DNA of 21,478 bases from JACZQZ01 sp046756945 (lineage in GTDB: Bacteria > Pseudomonadota > Alphaproteobacteria > Rhodospirillales > 2-02-FULL-58-16): NCBI GenBank assembly GCA_046756945.1, contig JBHHXI010000037.1, forward strand, positions 1 through 21,478, read 5' to 3'. Both the position numbers and the translations under genes were made by a program. Of this stretch, positions 6,402 through 13,771 are shown piece after piece. Below the pieces are notes generated by a model that did not search any database, was not told the origin of the DNA, and saw only the letters and a list, made by a program, of their open reading frames with translations. How positions within the stretch are numbered: the first letter of the stretch is position 1; the number at the start of each line of letters is the position of its first letter.

Positions 6402-7838
6402 ATGAGCGATCTGTTTCGGCTTAGTGCCCGCGCCGCCGTCGATCTCTTGCGCACGGGGGAGGTTTCCCCCCTCGAGATGGTCGATGCGGCGGCGGCGCGC
6501 ATCGAGGCGACCGACGGCGCCCTCAACGCCCTGCCGACGCCGTGCATCGAGCGGGCCAGGGATCACGCCCGGCGGATCATGGCCGGCGGCCCGGCCGAGG
6601 CCGGCACCGCCGCGTGGCTCGCCGGCCTGCCGCTGGCGGTCAAGGACCTGAACGACGTTGCCGGGGTGCGCACGACGTACGGCTCGTCGCTCTTTTCCGA
6701 CCACGTCCCCGAGCGTTCCGATGTCATGGTCGAGACCCTGGAGAGCAACGGGGCGATCGTCATCGGCAAATCCAACACACCGGAGTTCGGCGCCGGCGCC
6801 AACACCTTCAACGACGTTTTCGGCCAGACCCGCAATCCGTGGAACACGGCCATGACCTGCGGCGGATCGTCGGGCGGGTCCGCCGTCGCGCTCGCCGTCG
6901 GCCAGTGCTGGATGGCCACCGGCAACGACCTCGGCTGCAGCCTGAGGACGCCGGCCGCCTTCTGTTCCGTCGTCGCCCTGCGTCCCTCGCCCGGACGTGT
7001 CGCCCGGGCGCCGACCCGCCTGCCCTATGACACGCTGTGGGTCCAGGGCCCGATGGCGCGGAACGTCGGCGACGTCGCCCTCATGCTCGACGCCATGGTC
7101 GGGGAGCACCCGCTCGACCCGATCTCCGTCGCCCGGCCGGCCCGGCCATTCGTCGACTCCGTGGACGACCCGGCGCCGCCACGGCGCGTGGCGTATAGCC
7201 CCGACCTTGGCGGGCTCGTGCCCGTCGCCCGGGAGGTGGCGGAAATCTGCGCCGCGGCGGGCGAACGCTTTGCCGAACTGGGCGCCACCGTGGAAGAAGC
7301 CTGCCCCGACCTGGGCGACACCCCCGCCATCTTCCACGCGCTGCGCGCCAACCTGCTCGTCGGCGATCTGGCGCCCATTGTCGCGGCCCACCGCGACCGG
7401 GTGAAGCCGGAGATCATCTGGAACCTGGAACAGGGGCTGAAGCTGACGGCGGAGACACTGGGCGAGGCCGAACGGGCCCGCGGCAGGCTCTATGCGCGGG
7501 TCGCGGAATTCTTCCAGACTTACGACCTGCTGGTTTCTCCGGCCACCAGCGTCGCCCCCTTCGATGTCGACATCCGCGCCATCGACGAGGTGGAGGGGCA
7601 CAAATTCGACAATTACTTCGACTGGTTCACCATTGCCTACGCCATCACGGTCACGTCCCTCCCGGCGATCTCGGTACCCTGTGGATTCACCGGCGACGGA
7701 CTGCCCGTGGGCCTTCAACTGGTCGGCCCGCCGCGCGGCGAGGCCCGGCTGCTCGCCGCCGCCGCCCTCATCGAGCGGGTATTCGGCATCGCCGGCCAAC
7801 TGCCCATCGAGCCCCGCCCGGCAGGAGAGTCCCCGTGA
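6402..7838 (+). CDS. Amidase-signature family hydrolase
   Basis: 478-residue cytosolic hydrolase of the amidase signature family, which splits carboxamide C-N bonds with a Ser-cisSer-Lys triad. Lys81 (LAVKDLND), Ser156 (CGGSSGGS) and nucleophile Ser180 are all present; their spacings, 75 and 24, equal those of the well-studied members. The strand before the nucleophile reads GNDLGCSLRTPA, with Cys179 where Gly is usual. The C-terminal part (ITVTSLPAISVPCGF...GLPVGLQLVGPP) is also typical. It is not a GatA by context, as no gatB/gatC is near. It is divergent from the TRAP operon and overlaps the TerC gene, so it may act on an imported amide or its metabolite; this is inference. Substrate unknown. 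Confidence 0.92.
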   Translation: MSDLFRLSARAAVDLLRTGEVSPLEMVDAAAARIEATDGALNALPTPCIERARDHARRIMAGGPAEAGTAAWLAGLPLAVKDLNDVAGVRTTYGSSLFSDHVPERSDVMVETLESNGAIVIGKSNTPEFGAGANTFNDVFGQTRNPWNTAMTCGGSSGGSAVALAVGQCWMATGNDLGCSLRTPAAFCSVVALRPSPGRVARAPTRLPYDTLWVQGPMARNVGDVALMLDAMVGEHPLDPISVARPARPFVDSVDDPAPPRRVAYSPDLGGLVPVAREVAEICAAAGERFAELGATVEEACPDLGDTPAIFHALRANLLVGDLAPIVAAHRDRVKPEIIWNLEQGLKLTAETLGEAERARGRLYARVAEFFQTYDLLVSPATSVAPFDVDIRAIDEVEGHKFDNYFDWFTIAYAITVTSLPAISVPCGFTGDGLPVGLQLVGPPRGEARLLAAAALIERVFGIAGQLPIEPRPAGESP

Positions 7839-8458
7839 CCGTGCTCGAATCGCTCCTCACCCCCGACCTCACCGCCCTTGGATTGATCATCGTCATCGAC
7901 ATCGTGATGTCGGGCGACAATGCGATCATCATCGGCATGGCGGCGGCGGGGCTTCCACCCGAACTCAGGCGCCGCGCCATCGTTTGCGGCATCGCCGGCG
8001 CCGCCGTCATCCGCATCCTGTTCGCCGCCGTGGTGCTCCACCTGCTCGCCATCATCGGCCTGACCCTGGCCGGCGGACTGCTGCTGGCGTGGGTGTGCTG
8101 GCGCATGTGGCGGGACCTGCGCGACCGTTCGGCGCCCGCGGTGGACGGCGGTCGCGCGGCGGAGGACGCCAAGCCGACCAAGACCCTGCGCGGGGCGATG
8201 ATCAATATCATCGTCGCCGACGTCTCCATGTCCCTGGACAACGTGCTCGCCGTCGCCGGAGCCGCGCGCGACCACATGGGCATGCTTGTCTTCGGCCTCG
8301 TCCTGTCCATCGCCCTGATGGCGGTGGCGGCCAATTACATTGCCGGAATGCTGGAGCGTCACAAATGGATCGCCTACGTGGGCCTCGTCATCATCGTCTA
8401 CGTGGCCGGCGACATGATCTGGCGGGGCACCAATGAGATCCGGGCCGAGGTGTTCTGA
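7835..8458 (+). CDS. TerC-family membrane protein, YjbE type
   Basis: 207-residue integral membrane protein with about six to seven helices. The two family signatures are here: IVMSGDNAIIIGMAAAGL near the N-terminus and VSMSLDNVLAVAGAA after the central loop. Their Asp-Asn pairs are thought to handle a metal ion. YjbE/TerC proteins are linked to Mn(II) export and to metal loading of secreted proteins; the exact job here is not shown by sequence. Start is GTG 7835, overlapping the amidase stop (GTGA), so it is likely translated by coupling. No yybP-ykoY manganese riboswitch precedes it, unlike many relatives. A charged cytoplasmic loop (about residues 92-118) separates the two repeats. It converges on the regulator gene 36 bases away. 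Confidence 0.9.
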   Translation: MTVLESLLTPDLTALGLIIVIDIVMSGDNAIIIGMAAAGLPPELRRRAIVCGIAGAAVIRILFAAVVLHLLAIIGLTLAGGLLLAWVCWRMWRDLRDRSAPAVDGGRAAEDAKPTKTLRGAMINIIVADVSMSLDNVLAVAGAARDHMGMLVFGLVLSIALMAVAANYIAGMLERHKWIAYVGLVIIVYVAGDMIWRGTNEIRAEVF

Positions 8459-8494
8459 GGGCGGGAACCCGAAGGGCGTCCCCGTCCCCCGTTC

Positions 8495-9385
8495 TCAGCC
8501 GTTGTAGGTCACCCGCCCGAGGCCGCCGACGTCGTAGCCGCCCATCTCGGCGGCGCGGGTTTGAAAGGCCGGCGTGCGGGCGAACGCCAGCAGCTTCTGC
8601 ACCGGGTCTTCGAAATAGTCCCGCCGGCGCAGCAGCAGATCGTAGCGTTCCCGATGCAGGGCCAGGAAGTCCAGGCTCAGCTGGTGGGCCACCGCCGCCA
8701 CCGCCAGGCCGGCGTCCGCCTTCCCCTCCCGCACGGCGAGACCGAGGTCGGTTTCGCTCAGCGCCCGATGGTCCAGCATGGTCAGGTCGCCGGGCTTCAG
8801 TCCGGCCTCGCCCAGCAGGTGCTCGAGCAGGAGCTGGCTGCCCGCCTCGTCCTGGCGGGCCACGACCCGCGCCTTGCTCACGCGCAGGTCCCTGAGCGAG
8901 GCGATGCCCAGCGGGTTGCCCGGCGCCAGCACCAGCCCCTGCTGGCGCCAGGCCCATTCGATGAGGACCATGCCGAGCCCGGAACAGCTGTCGCGCACCA
9001 CCGTCACGTTGTAGGCGCCGCCGGTCCCGGCGCCGGCGTCGAACACGTGCAGCCCGCACATGACGGCGTCGCCGGCGGTCAGGCGCTTGAGGCCGTCCAG
9101 GCTGCCGCCCGACATCATGGCCAGCTCGCACCCGGATTCCCTGAGGCACCACTCGAGCAGCGGGTCGTGGCTGCCGACCACCACCGGCGGCGCGGCCACG
9201 GCCTCGCGCAGGTTCGGAAACCGGGTACCCTGGGCCACCCACAGGTCGATGAGGTGCCTGGGAAAAAGCCACTTTCCGGTGACCCGGGTACAGGGAATGC
9301 CCTTTTCGCGCACCAGGGCATAGACCTTGCGCTCCTTGATGCGCAGGTATTCGGCCACCTCCCGTGTGTTCATGAGGTCGCCCAA
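8495..9385 (-). CDS. HTH regulator fused to PBP-like (molybdate-type) ligand domain
   Basis: About 296 residues: an N-terminal excisionase/MerR-like helix-turn-helix (MNTREVAEYLRIKERKVYALV...TGKWLFPRHLIDLW), then a periplasmic-binding-protein-like domain kept in the cytoplasm (from PPVVVGSHDPLLEWCL on; COG1910/PBP_like type). Such proteins are thought to sense molybdate or a related small ligand and control molybdoenzyme genes; this is inferred from family and context. Start choice: TTG 9385 sits 6 bases after GGGAGGG (9392-9398). ATG 9373 is the obvious alternative. The ATGs at 9448 and 9418 lie upstream of, or inside, the candidate -10 element and are unlikely. It is divergent from the ferredoxin gene, with a shared 183-base control region. 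Confidence 0.85.
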   Translation of the reverse strand: MGDLMNTREVAEYLRIKERKVYALVREKGIPCTRVTGKWLFPRHLIDLWVAQGTRFPNLREAVAAPPVVVGSHDPLLEWCLRESGCELAMMSGGSLDGLKRLTAGDAVMCGLHVFDAGAGTGGAYNVTVVRDSCSGLGMVLIEWAWRQQGLVLAPGNPLGIASLRDLRVSKARVVARQDEAGSQLLLEHLLGEAGLKPGDLTMLDHRALSETDLGLAVREGKADAGLAVAAVAHQLSLDFLALHRERYDLLLRRRDYFEDPVQKLLAFARTPAFQTRAAEMGGYDVGGLGRVTYNG

Positions 9386-9416
9386 AACCGTCCCTCCCAA
9401 TCCTGTATTTTTCTGC

Positions 9417-9429
9417 ATTATACTGTATA
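9417..9429 (-). promoter_or_regulatory. Candidate promoter -10 with overlapping palindrome
   Basis: On the minus strand a consensus TATAAT lies at 9422-9417, about 30 bases before the TTG start. No good -35 is seen at the right distance. The palindrome TATACTGTATA (9419-9429) overlaps it, and a second CTGTAT copy lies 20 bp away at 9403-9408. This is the natural place for autoregulation and for activator contact toward the ferredoxin gene. Confidence 0.45.
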
Positions 9430-9568
9430 TTTTCCCACCCGTCTCCATGGGGCATTGAACCGGCGTACGAAATACGGGACAAAGCCCCTGCGCCTGCCCA
9501 TGTGTAGGGACGGCAACGAAAAGGCGCGCTCAGGCGCCGGCAAGAACTCGCGGGAGGTCCCACCACCG

Positions 9569-11635
9569 ATGGAACTGAACGGCAAGGAAGTACTCGTCTG
9601 CGACTGCGAAGGCACCATGGACGTGGACGGCAAGGCCCTGGCCAAGGCGTGCCGGGCCAAGGACCTGACGGTGAACAGCCAGCTGTGCCGGGCGCAGCTG
9701 GAGGAGTTCCAGCGCGTCGCCGGAAAGGGCACGCCCCTGCTGGTCGCCTGCACGCAGGAAGCGCCCCTTTTCCTGGAGACCCTGGAGAAGATGGAGGACG
9801 CGCCCGACGTCCGCTTCGCCAACATCCGCGAACGGGCCGGCTGGTCCGACCACGGCGCCAAGGCCCTGCCCAAGATGGCGGCGCTGCTGGCCGAGGCGGC
9901 CCTGGACATCCCGTCGACAACGTCCGTCACCATGAACTCGGAAGGGGTCCTGCTGGTCATCGGCCTGGGCGAAGACGCCATCGCGGCGGCCAAGCAGGTG
10001 GCCGGGCGCATGGACGTGACGGTGCTCCTGACGGACGCCGGCGCGGTGACGCCGCCGAGGCTCATGGACGTTCCCGTGTTCACGGGCGCGGTCAAGGAGG
10101 CGACGGGCCACCTCGGCGCCTTCCAGGTGACGGTGGAGCGGTTTGCCGCCGCCGCGCCGTCTTCGCGCGGAGCGCTTGCGTTTGCCGGCGACGGGCAGAC
10201 CGGCACCTCGGTCTGCGACCTGATTCTCGATCTGCGCGGCGCCACGCCCCTGTTCCCGGCGCCGGAAAAGCGCAATGGCTACTTCAACCCGGATCCCGGC
10301 AACCCGGCCCTGGTGCAAAAGGCCCTGCTCGACCTTACCGACATGGTGGGCGAGTTCGAGAAGCCGCGGTACGTGAATTTCACGGCCGAGCTGTGCGCCC
10401 ATTCCCGCAACAACACGGTCGGCTGCAACAACTGCCTGGACGCCTGCCCGACCGGGGCGATCATGCCGGACGGCGACCACGTGGCCATCGACGACCACGT
10501 GTGCGCCGGCTGCGGGGCGTGCGCCAGCGTCTGCCCGACGGGCGCCGCCACCTTCGCCCTGCCCGCCGGCGACGCCTTGTTCCAGCGCCTGCGCACGGTG
10601 CTGGGCACGTACGCGGACGCCGGGGGAAAGGACCCGGTCCTGCTTGTCCACGACACCGGGTTCGGCGAGGACATGATAGACATCATCGCCCGTTCGGGCC
10701 GCGGCCTGCCCGCCAACGTGATCCCGTTCGCCGTCAACCAGGTGACCCAGATAGGCCTTGATTCCCTGCTCGCCGCGGCGTCCTACGGCGCGGCGCGCAC
10801 GGTGCTGCTGCTGCCCCCCGAAAAGGAGGACGAGGCGGCGGGGCTCAGGCAGCAGGTGGAACTGACGGACACCATCCTCAAAGGGCTCGGCTACGGCGAG
10901 GGCCGGGTCGCCATCGTCGCTCAGTCGGACCCCACCGCCGTGGAGGGCTGGCTCTACGCCCTCGAGCCCCTGGCGCCGGTGGTCCGCGGCGACTTCCTGC
11001 CCATGGGCAGGAAACGCGCCCTCATGGAGCTGGCGCTGGACCGCCTGCACGAGAACGCGCCGGCGCCGGTCGACGTGATCGCGCTTCCCGCCGGCGCCCC
11101 CTTCGGCACCGTCGAGGTCCGCGTCGACGGCTGCACCATCTGCCTCGCCTGCGTCGGCGTCTGCCCGACGGGGGCGTTGAAGGACAACCCGGACAAACCG
11201 CAGCTCAGTTTCCGCGAGGCTGCCTGCGTGCAATGCGGCCTGTGCAAGGTCACCTGTCCGGAACGCGTCATCGGCCTGGTGCCCCAACTCAGCTTCACCG
11301 AAGCGGCGCGCGCCCACCGGACGGTGAAGGCGGAGGAGCCCTTTGCCTGCATCCGCTGCGGCAAGCCGTTCGGCTCGCGCCCCTCCATCGAACGCATGGT
11401 CGAAAAGCTGTCCGGCCACTCCATGTTCCAGGACGAAGGAAGGCTCGACCTCATCAAGATGTGCGACGACTGCCGCATCATCGTCCAGGCGGAGGATGAA
11501 AAACACCCCATGGCCGGGGCCCCGCGGCCCCTGACGCGCACCACCGAGGACTATCTGCGCGAGCGCGAGGAGTTGCGGAAAAAAGCCGCCGAAGCCATGG
11601 CCGGCATGGAAGCGGACAAGAAAACCGAGACCTGA
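9569..11635 (+). CDS. Large multi-cluster 4Fe-4S ferredoxin, formate-dehydrogenase associated type
   Basis: 688-residue soluble iron-sulfur protein. Four ferredoxin-type cluster sites are visible: Cys276/286/289/293 (the first Cys displaced ten residues upstream), Cys312/315/318/322, Cys522/525/528/532 and Cys553/556/559/563. A further CxxC pair (594/597 and 632/635) looks like a zinc-ribbon or rubredoxin-like site. The N-terminus has Cys11, 13, 28, 40 and 61, resembling the start of HdrA. Residues about 355-465 resemble an MvhD-type domain without its cysteines. ATG 9569 follows GGGAGGT with good spacing; the open frame upstream runs antisense through the regulator and is not coding. From memory, similar proteins sit in proteobacterial formate dehydrogenase operons. 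Role: electron transfer hub; partner not in the window. The end is Lys/Glu-rich and likely helical. Confidence 0.88.
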   Translation: MELNGKEVLVCDCEGTMDVDGKALAKACRAKDLTVNSQLCRAQLEEFQRVAGKGTPLLVACTQEAPLFLETLEKMEDAPDVRFANIRERAGWSDHGAKALPKMAALLAEAALDIPSTTSVTMNSEGVLLVIGLGEDAIAAAKQVAGRMDVTVLLTDAGAVTPPRLMDVPVFTGAVKEATGHLGAFQVTVERFAAAAPSSRGALAFAGDGQTGTSVCDLILDLRGATPLFPAPEKRNGYFNPDPGNPALVQKALLDLTDMVGEFEKPRYVNFTAELCAHSRNNTVGCNNCLDACPTGAIMPDGDHVAIDDHVCAGCGACASVCPTGAATFALPAGDALFQRLRTVLGTYADAGGKDPVLLVHDTGFGEDMIDIIARSGRGLPANVIPFAVNQVTQIGLDSLLAAASYGAARTVLLLPPEKEDEAAGLRQQVELTDTILKGLGYGEGRVAIVAQSDPTAVEGWLYALEPLAPVVRGDFLPMGRKRALMELALDRLHENAPAPVDVIALPAGAPFGTVEVRVDGCTICLACVGVCPTGALKDNPDKPQLSFREAACVQCGLCKVTCPERVIGLVPQLSFTEAARAHRTVKAEEPFACIRCGKPFGSRPSIERMVEKLSGHSMFQDEGRLDLIKMCDDCRIIVQAEDEKHPMAGAPRPLTRTTEDYLREREELRKKAAEAMAGMEADKKTET

Positions 11636-11789
11636 GCCGGAAAATTCATGAAGGCCCGCCCCCGGAATCCCCACGAAATTTATGGGCGACATTTGCCCCG
11701 CGGGCCGCTATGGTGGCGCACCGTTGTATATAGCCGAGCATAACGCCGGGCAATAAACGCGAAGCCGCCAGGGAGGGGCCGCGCGGACC

Positions 11790-12779
11790 ATGATCGATCC
11801 ATTTGGACGGACAATCTCCTATCTGCGGGTATCGGTGACGGACCGCTGCGATTTCCGCTGCGTCTACTGCATGTGCGAGGACATGACGTTCCTGCCCAAG
11901 GCGGAGCTCCTGACCCTGGAGGAGCTGGACCGCATGTGCAGCGCCTTCGTCCACAAGGGGGTGCGCAAGCTCCGCCTGACCGGCGGCGAGCCGTTGGTCC
12001 GGCGCAACATCATGAGCCTGTTCCGCGCCCTGAGCCGCCATTTGAAGACCGGGGCCCTGGACGACCTGACGCTGACCAGCAACGGCAGCCAGCTTTCCCG
12101 GTACGCCCACGAGCTGGCCGGCTACGGCGTCACGCGCATCAACGTCTCCATTGATTCGCTGGACGCCGGCAAGTTCGCGGCGATCACCCGCCGCGGCCGG
12201 CTGGAGACAGTGATGGAAGGCCTGGCGGCGGCCAAGGACGCGGGGCTGGCGATCAAGATCAACACGGTGGCCCTCAAGGGCGTCAACGACGACGAATTCC
12301 ACGACCTGGTGGCGTGGTGCGGGGACGAGGGGTTCGACCTCACCTTCATCGAGACCATGCCCATGGGCGAGATCGACGAGGACCGCACGGACCGTTACCT
12401 GCCCATGCCCGTCGTCCGCCGGCTGATCGAGGAACGCTGGACCCTGCGCGATACCGACTACAAGACCGGCGGCCCGGCGCGGTACGTCGACGTCGCCGAA
12501 ACCGGCCGGCGCATAGGCTTCATCACGCCGCTCACCCACAATTTCTGTGAAAGCTGCAACCGGGTGCGCCTGACGTGCACGGGCACGCTTTTCATGTGCC
12601 TGGGCCAGGACGACGCGGCGGACCTGCGCGCCGCCTTGCGCGCCAGCGAAAGCGACCACCTTCTCGACGCCGCCATCGACAGGGCCATCGGGCGCAAGCC
12701 CAAGGGCCACGACTTCATCATCGACCGCGACCACAACCGGCCCGCCGTCGCCCGCCACATGAGCGTGACGGGGGGGTGA
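11790..12779 (+). CDS. moaA: GTP 3',8-cyclase MoaA
   Basis: 329-residue radical SAM enzyme that, with MoaC, turns GTP into cyclic pyranopterin monophosphate, the first step of molybdenum cofactor synthesis. The SAM-binding cluster motif is Cys20-x3-Cys24-x2-Cys27 (CDFRCVYC). The second, substrate-side cluster is Cys253-x2-Cys256-x13-Cys270, exactly the MoaA spacing. LRLTGGEPLVR and the essential C-terminal double glycine (MSVTGG) are present. Length is normal. It lies 154 bases after the ferredoxin gene on the same strand; a weak ribosome site (GGGAGGGG) is 10-12 bases before ATG. Placement suggests Moco supply for a molybdoenzyme governed by the upstream regulator. I saw no Moco riboswitch in the gap. 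Confidence 0.95.
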   Translation: MIDPFGRTISYLRVSVTDRCDFRCVYCMCEDMTFLPKAELLTLEELDRMCSAFVHKGVRKLRLTGGEPLVRRNIMSLFRALSRHLKTGALDDLTLTSNGSQLSRYAHELAGYGVTRINVSIDSLDAGKFAAITRRGRLETVMEGLAAAKDAGLAIKINTVALKGVNDDEFHDLVAWCGDEGFDLTFIETMPMGEIDEDRTDRYLPMPVVRRLIEERWTLRDTDYKTGGPARYVDVAETGRRIGFITPLTHNFCESCNRVRLTCTGTLFMCLGQDDAADLRAALRASESDHLLDAAIDRAIGRKPKGHDFIIDRDHNRPAVARHMSVTGG

Positions 12780-12811
12780 ATCCGGGCCCTGCCACGCACC
12801 CCCTTACGACC

Positions 12812-12867
12812 TGACCAACTTGACCAACTGTGTTTCATGGGCTATAATTGGTCAACCTTGACCAACT
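12812..12867. promoter_or_regulatory. Toxin-antitoxin operator with four half-sites
   Basis: The 9-mer TGACCAACT occurs as an exact tandem pair at 12812-12820 and 12821-12829 and again at 12859-12867. Together with TTGGTCAA (12848-12855) the third copy forms a perfect inverted repeat with 8-bp arms and a 2-base spacer (12848-12865). The repeats cover the -35 and the transcription start of the antitoxin promoter. They are the likely binding sites of the antitoxin and toxin-antitoxin complex. Confidence 0.8.
12820..12848 (+). promoter_or_regulatory. Promoter of the phd-vapC operon
   Basis: TTGACC (12820-12825), a 17-base spacer and consensus TATAAT (12843-12848). The -35 lies inside the tandem operator repeats and the predicted start falls in the inverted repeat. 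The leader to the antitoxin ATG is about 25 bases. Confidence 0.8.
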
Positions 12868-12878
12868 AGGGCCCGCTG

Positions 12879-13121
12879 ATGAAAACGGTCAATCTTTACG
12901 ACGCGAAGACGCATTTGTCCCGTCTCGTGGAAAGGGCCGCCGCGGGCGAGGAGATCGTGATCGCCAAGGCGGGCCGGCCGCGGGCGAAACTGGTGCCGTT
13001 CCTGCCCAATGACCGCCCCCGGCAGCCGGGCATTTGGAAAGGCCAAGTGCGAATTGCGGACGATTTCGACGAACCATTGCCCGAGGATATCCAAGCCCCG
13101 TTCGAAGGGCGGGGATCGTGA
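12879..13121 (+). CDS. Phd/YefM-family antitoxin
   Basis: 80-residue antitoxin. The N-terminal Phd/YefM fold (MKTVNLYDAKTHLSRLVERAAAGEEIVIAKAGRPRAKLVPF, residues 1-41) binds DNA as a dimer; the remainder, with IWKGQVRIADDFDEPLPEDI, is the usual disordered tail that wraps and blocks the PIN-domain toxin. It overlaps the toxin gene by four bases (GTGA), so the two are coupled. A strong promoter covered by repeat operators precedes it, fitting autorepression. Phd-type antitoxins paired with VapC toxins are common in alphaproteobacteria. Length is normal and nothing appears broken, so the module is probably active. Confidence 0.92.
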   Translation: MKTVNLYDAKTHLSRLVERAAAGEEIVIAKAGRPRAKLVPFLPNDRPRQPGIWKGQVRIADDFDEPLPEDIQAPFEGRGS

Positions 13122-13498
13122 TCCGGCTTTTGCTCGATACCCATGTCTTTCTCTGGTGGTGCGCCGACATTCCGCGCCTTGGCGATGACGTCCGTCACGC
13201 CATTGCCGCGCCCCGGAACCAGGTTCTGGTCAGTGTGGCGTCGGCCTGGGAGATCGCCATCAAATCGGCGCTTGGCCGGTTGGACGCGCCGGGCGACGTG
13301 GAGGGCGCCGTGGACACCAACGGCTTCCAAAAACTCGAGATATCCTTCGCCCACGCGGCAAGGGCCGGTGAACTGCCGCCTCGTCACGGAGATCCCTTCG
13401 ACCGCATGCTCGTCGCCCAGGCCGAGGTCGAAGGCCTGACCCTGGTCACCCATGACCGGAGATTGGAGCCTTACGGCGTGGAGATTCTTTGGACATGA
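13118..13498 (+). CDS. vapC: PIN-domain ribonuclease toxin, VapC type
   Basis: 126-residue PIN-domain protein; VapC toxins are Mg-dependent endoribonucleases that cut tRNA or rRNA until neutralised by the antitoxin. Acidic residues of the active site are in place: Asp7 (LLLDTHVFLWW), Glu45 (SAWEIAIKS), Asp95 within GDPFDRML and Asp113 (VTHDRRL). GTG 13118 overlaps the antitoxin stop and begins the conserved stretch; the 28 residues encoded upstream in the open frame are antitoxin sequence in another frame. The DTHVFLWW signature places it in the subgroup usually paired with Phd-like antitoxins. Target RNA unknown. Confidence 0.92.
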   Translation: MIRLLLDTHVFLWWCADIPRLGDDVRHAIAAPRNQVLVSVASAWEIAIKSALGRLDAPGDVEGAVDTNGFQKLEISFAHAARAGELPPRHGDPFDRMLVAQAEVEGLTLVTHDRRLEPYGVEILWT

Positions 13499-13568
13499 GG
13501 TTCCTCTGGTCGCGGCGCAAGCCCCCCGCTTTACCCACGGTATATCGGCGGCGCGGAGGCCAAAATGA

Positions 13569-13600
13569 AGCGGCCCGTCCGATTGCTCGGCCGGGCCGCT
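13569..13600 (-). terminator. Strong hairpin, possible terminator reading leftward
   Basis: Arms AGCGGCCCG (13569-13577) and CGGGCCGCT (13592-13600) are perfectly complementary; after one mismatch the inner arms CCGA / TCGG close a TTGC loop, giving a stem of about 13 pairs. Read on the minus strand it is followed by TCATTTTGG, a weak T-rich tail. It could end minus-strand transcription from the membrane-protein gene at 13867, although 266 bases away, or protect against antisense reading into vapC. Confidence 0.45.
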
Positions 13601-13750
13601 CCCAATCCGGAACCTCTTCAAAACCCTTTCGGGTCCCTGGGAAATTTCGAATTGGAGTCCAGAACCTCCACTGGCGAACCAACGAACACTCCGAACTCGA
13701 CGATGACGCTACCAAACAATTTTCGTCGCCATAACCCCTATTCGATCCAC

Positions 13751-13771
13751 ATCCCTGTGGAACACGGGGAT
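13751..13771. other. Hairpin with GAA loop
   Basis: ATCCCTGTG (13751-13759), loop GAA, CACGGGGAT (13763-13771): nine pairs including one T-G wobble. No T-run follows on either strand. It overlaps the DnaA-box-like 9-mers reported in the findings. Confidence 0.4.

Noticed and set aside
7780..7835. Possible yybP-ykoY manganese riboswitch for the TerC gene
   Set aside because: The TerC start overlaps the amidase stop, leaving no untranslated leader.
8561..9568. Very long upstream extension of the ferredoxin reading frame, open for another 336 codons
   Set aside because: It runs antisense through the regulator, has no family similarity, and a clear ribosome site and conserved start exist at 9569. 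Long antisense frames are expected at this GC content.
11636..11789. Possible molybdenum-cofactor riboswitch before moaA
   Set aside because: I could not trace the conserved stems of that RNA in the gap, only a TATATA stretch and short GC palindromes.
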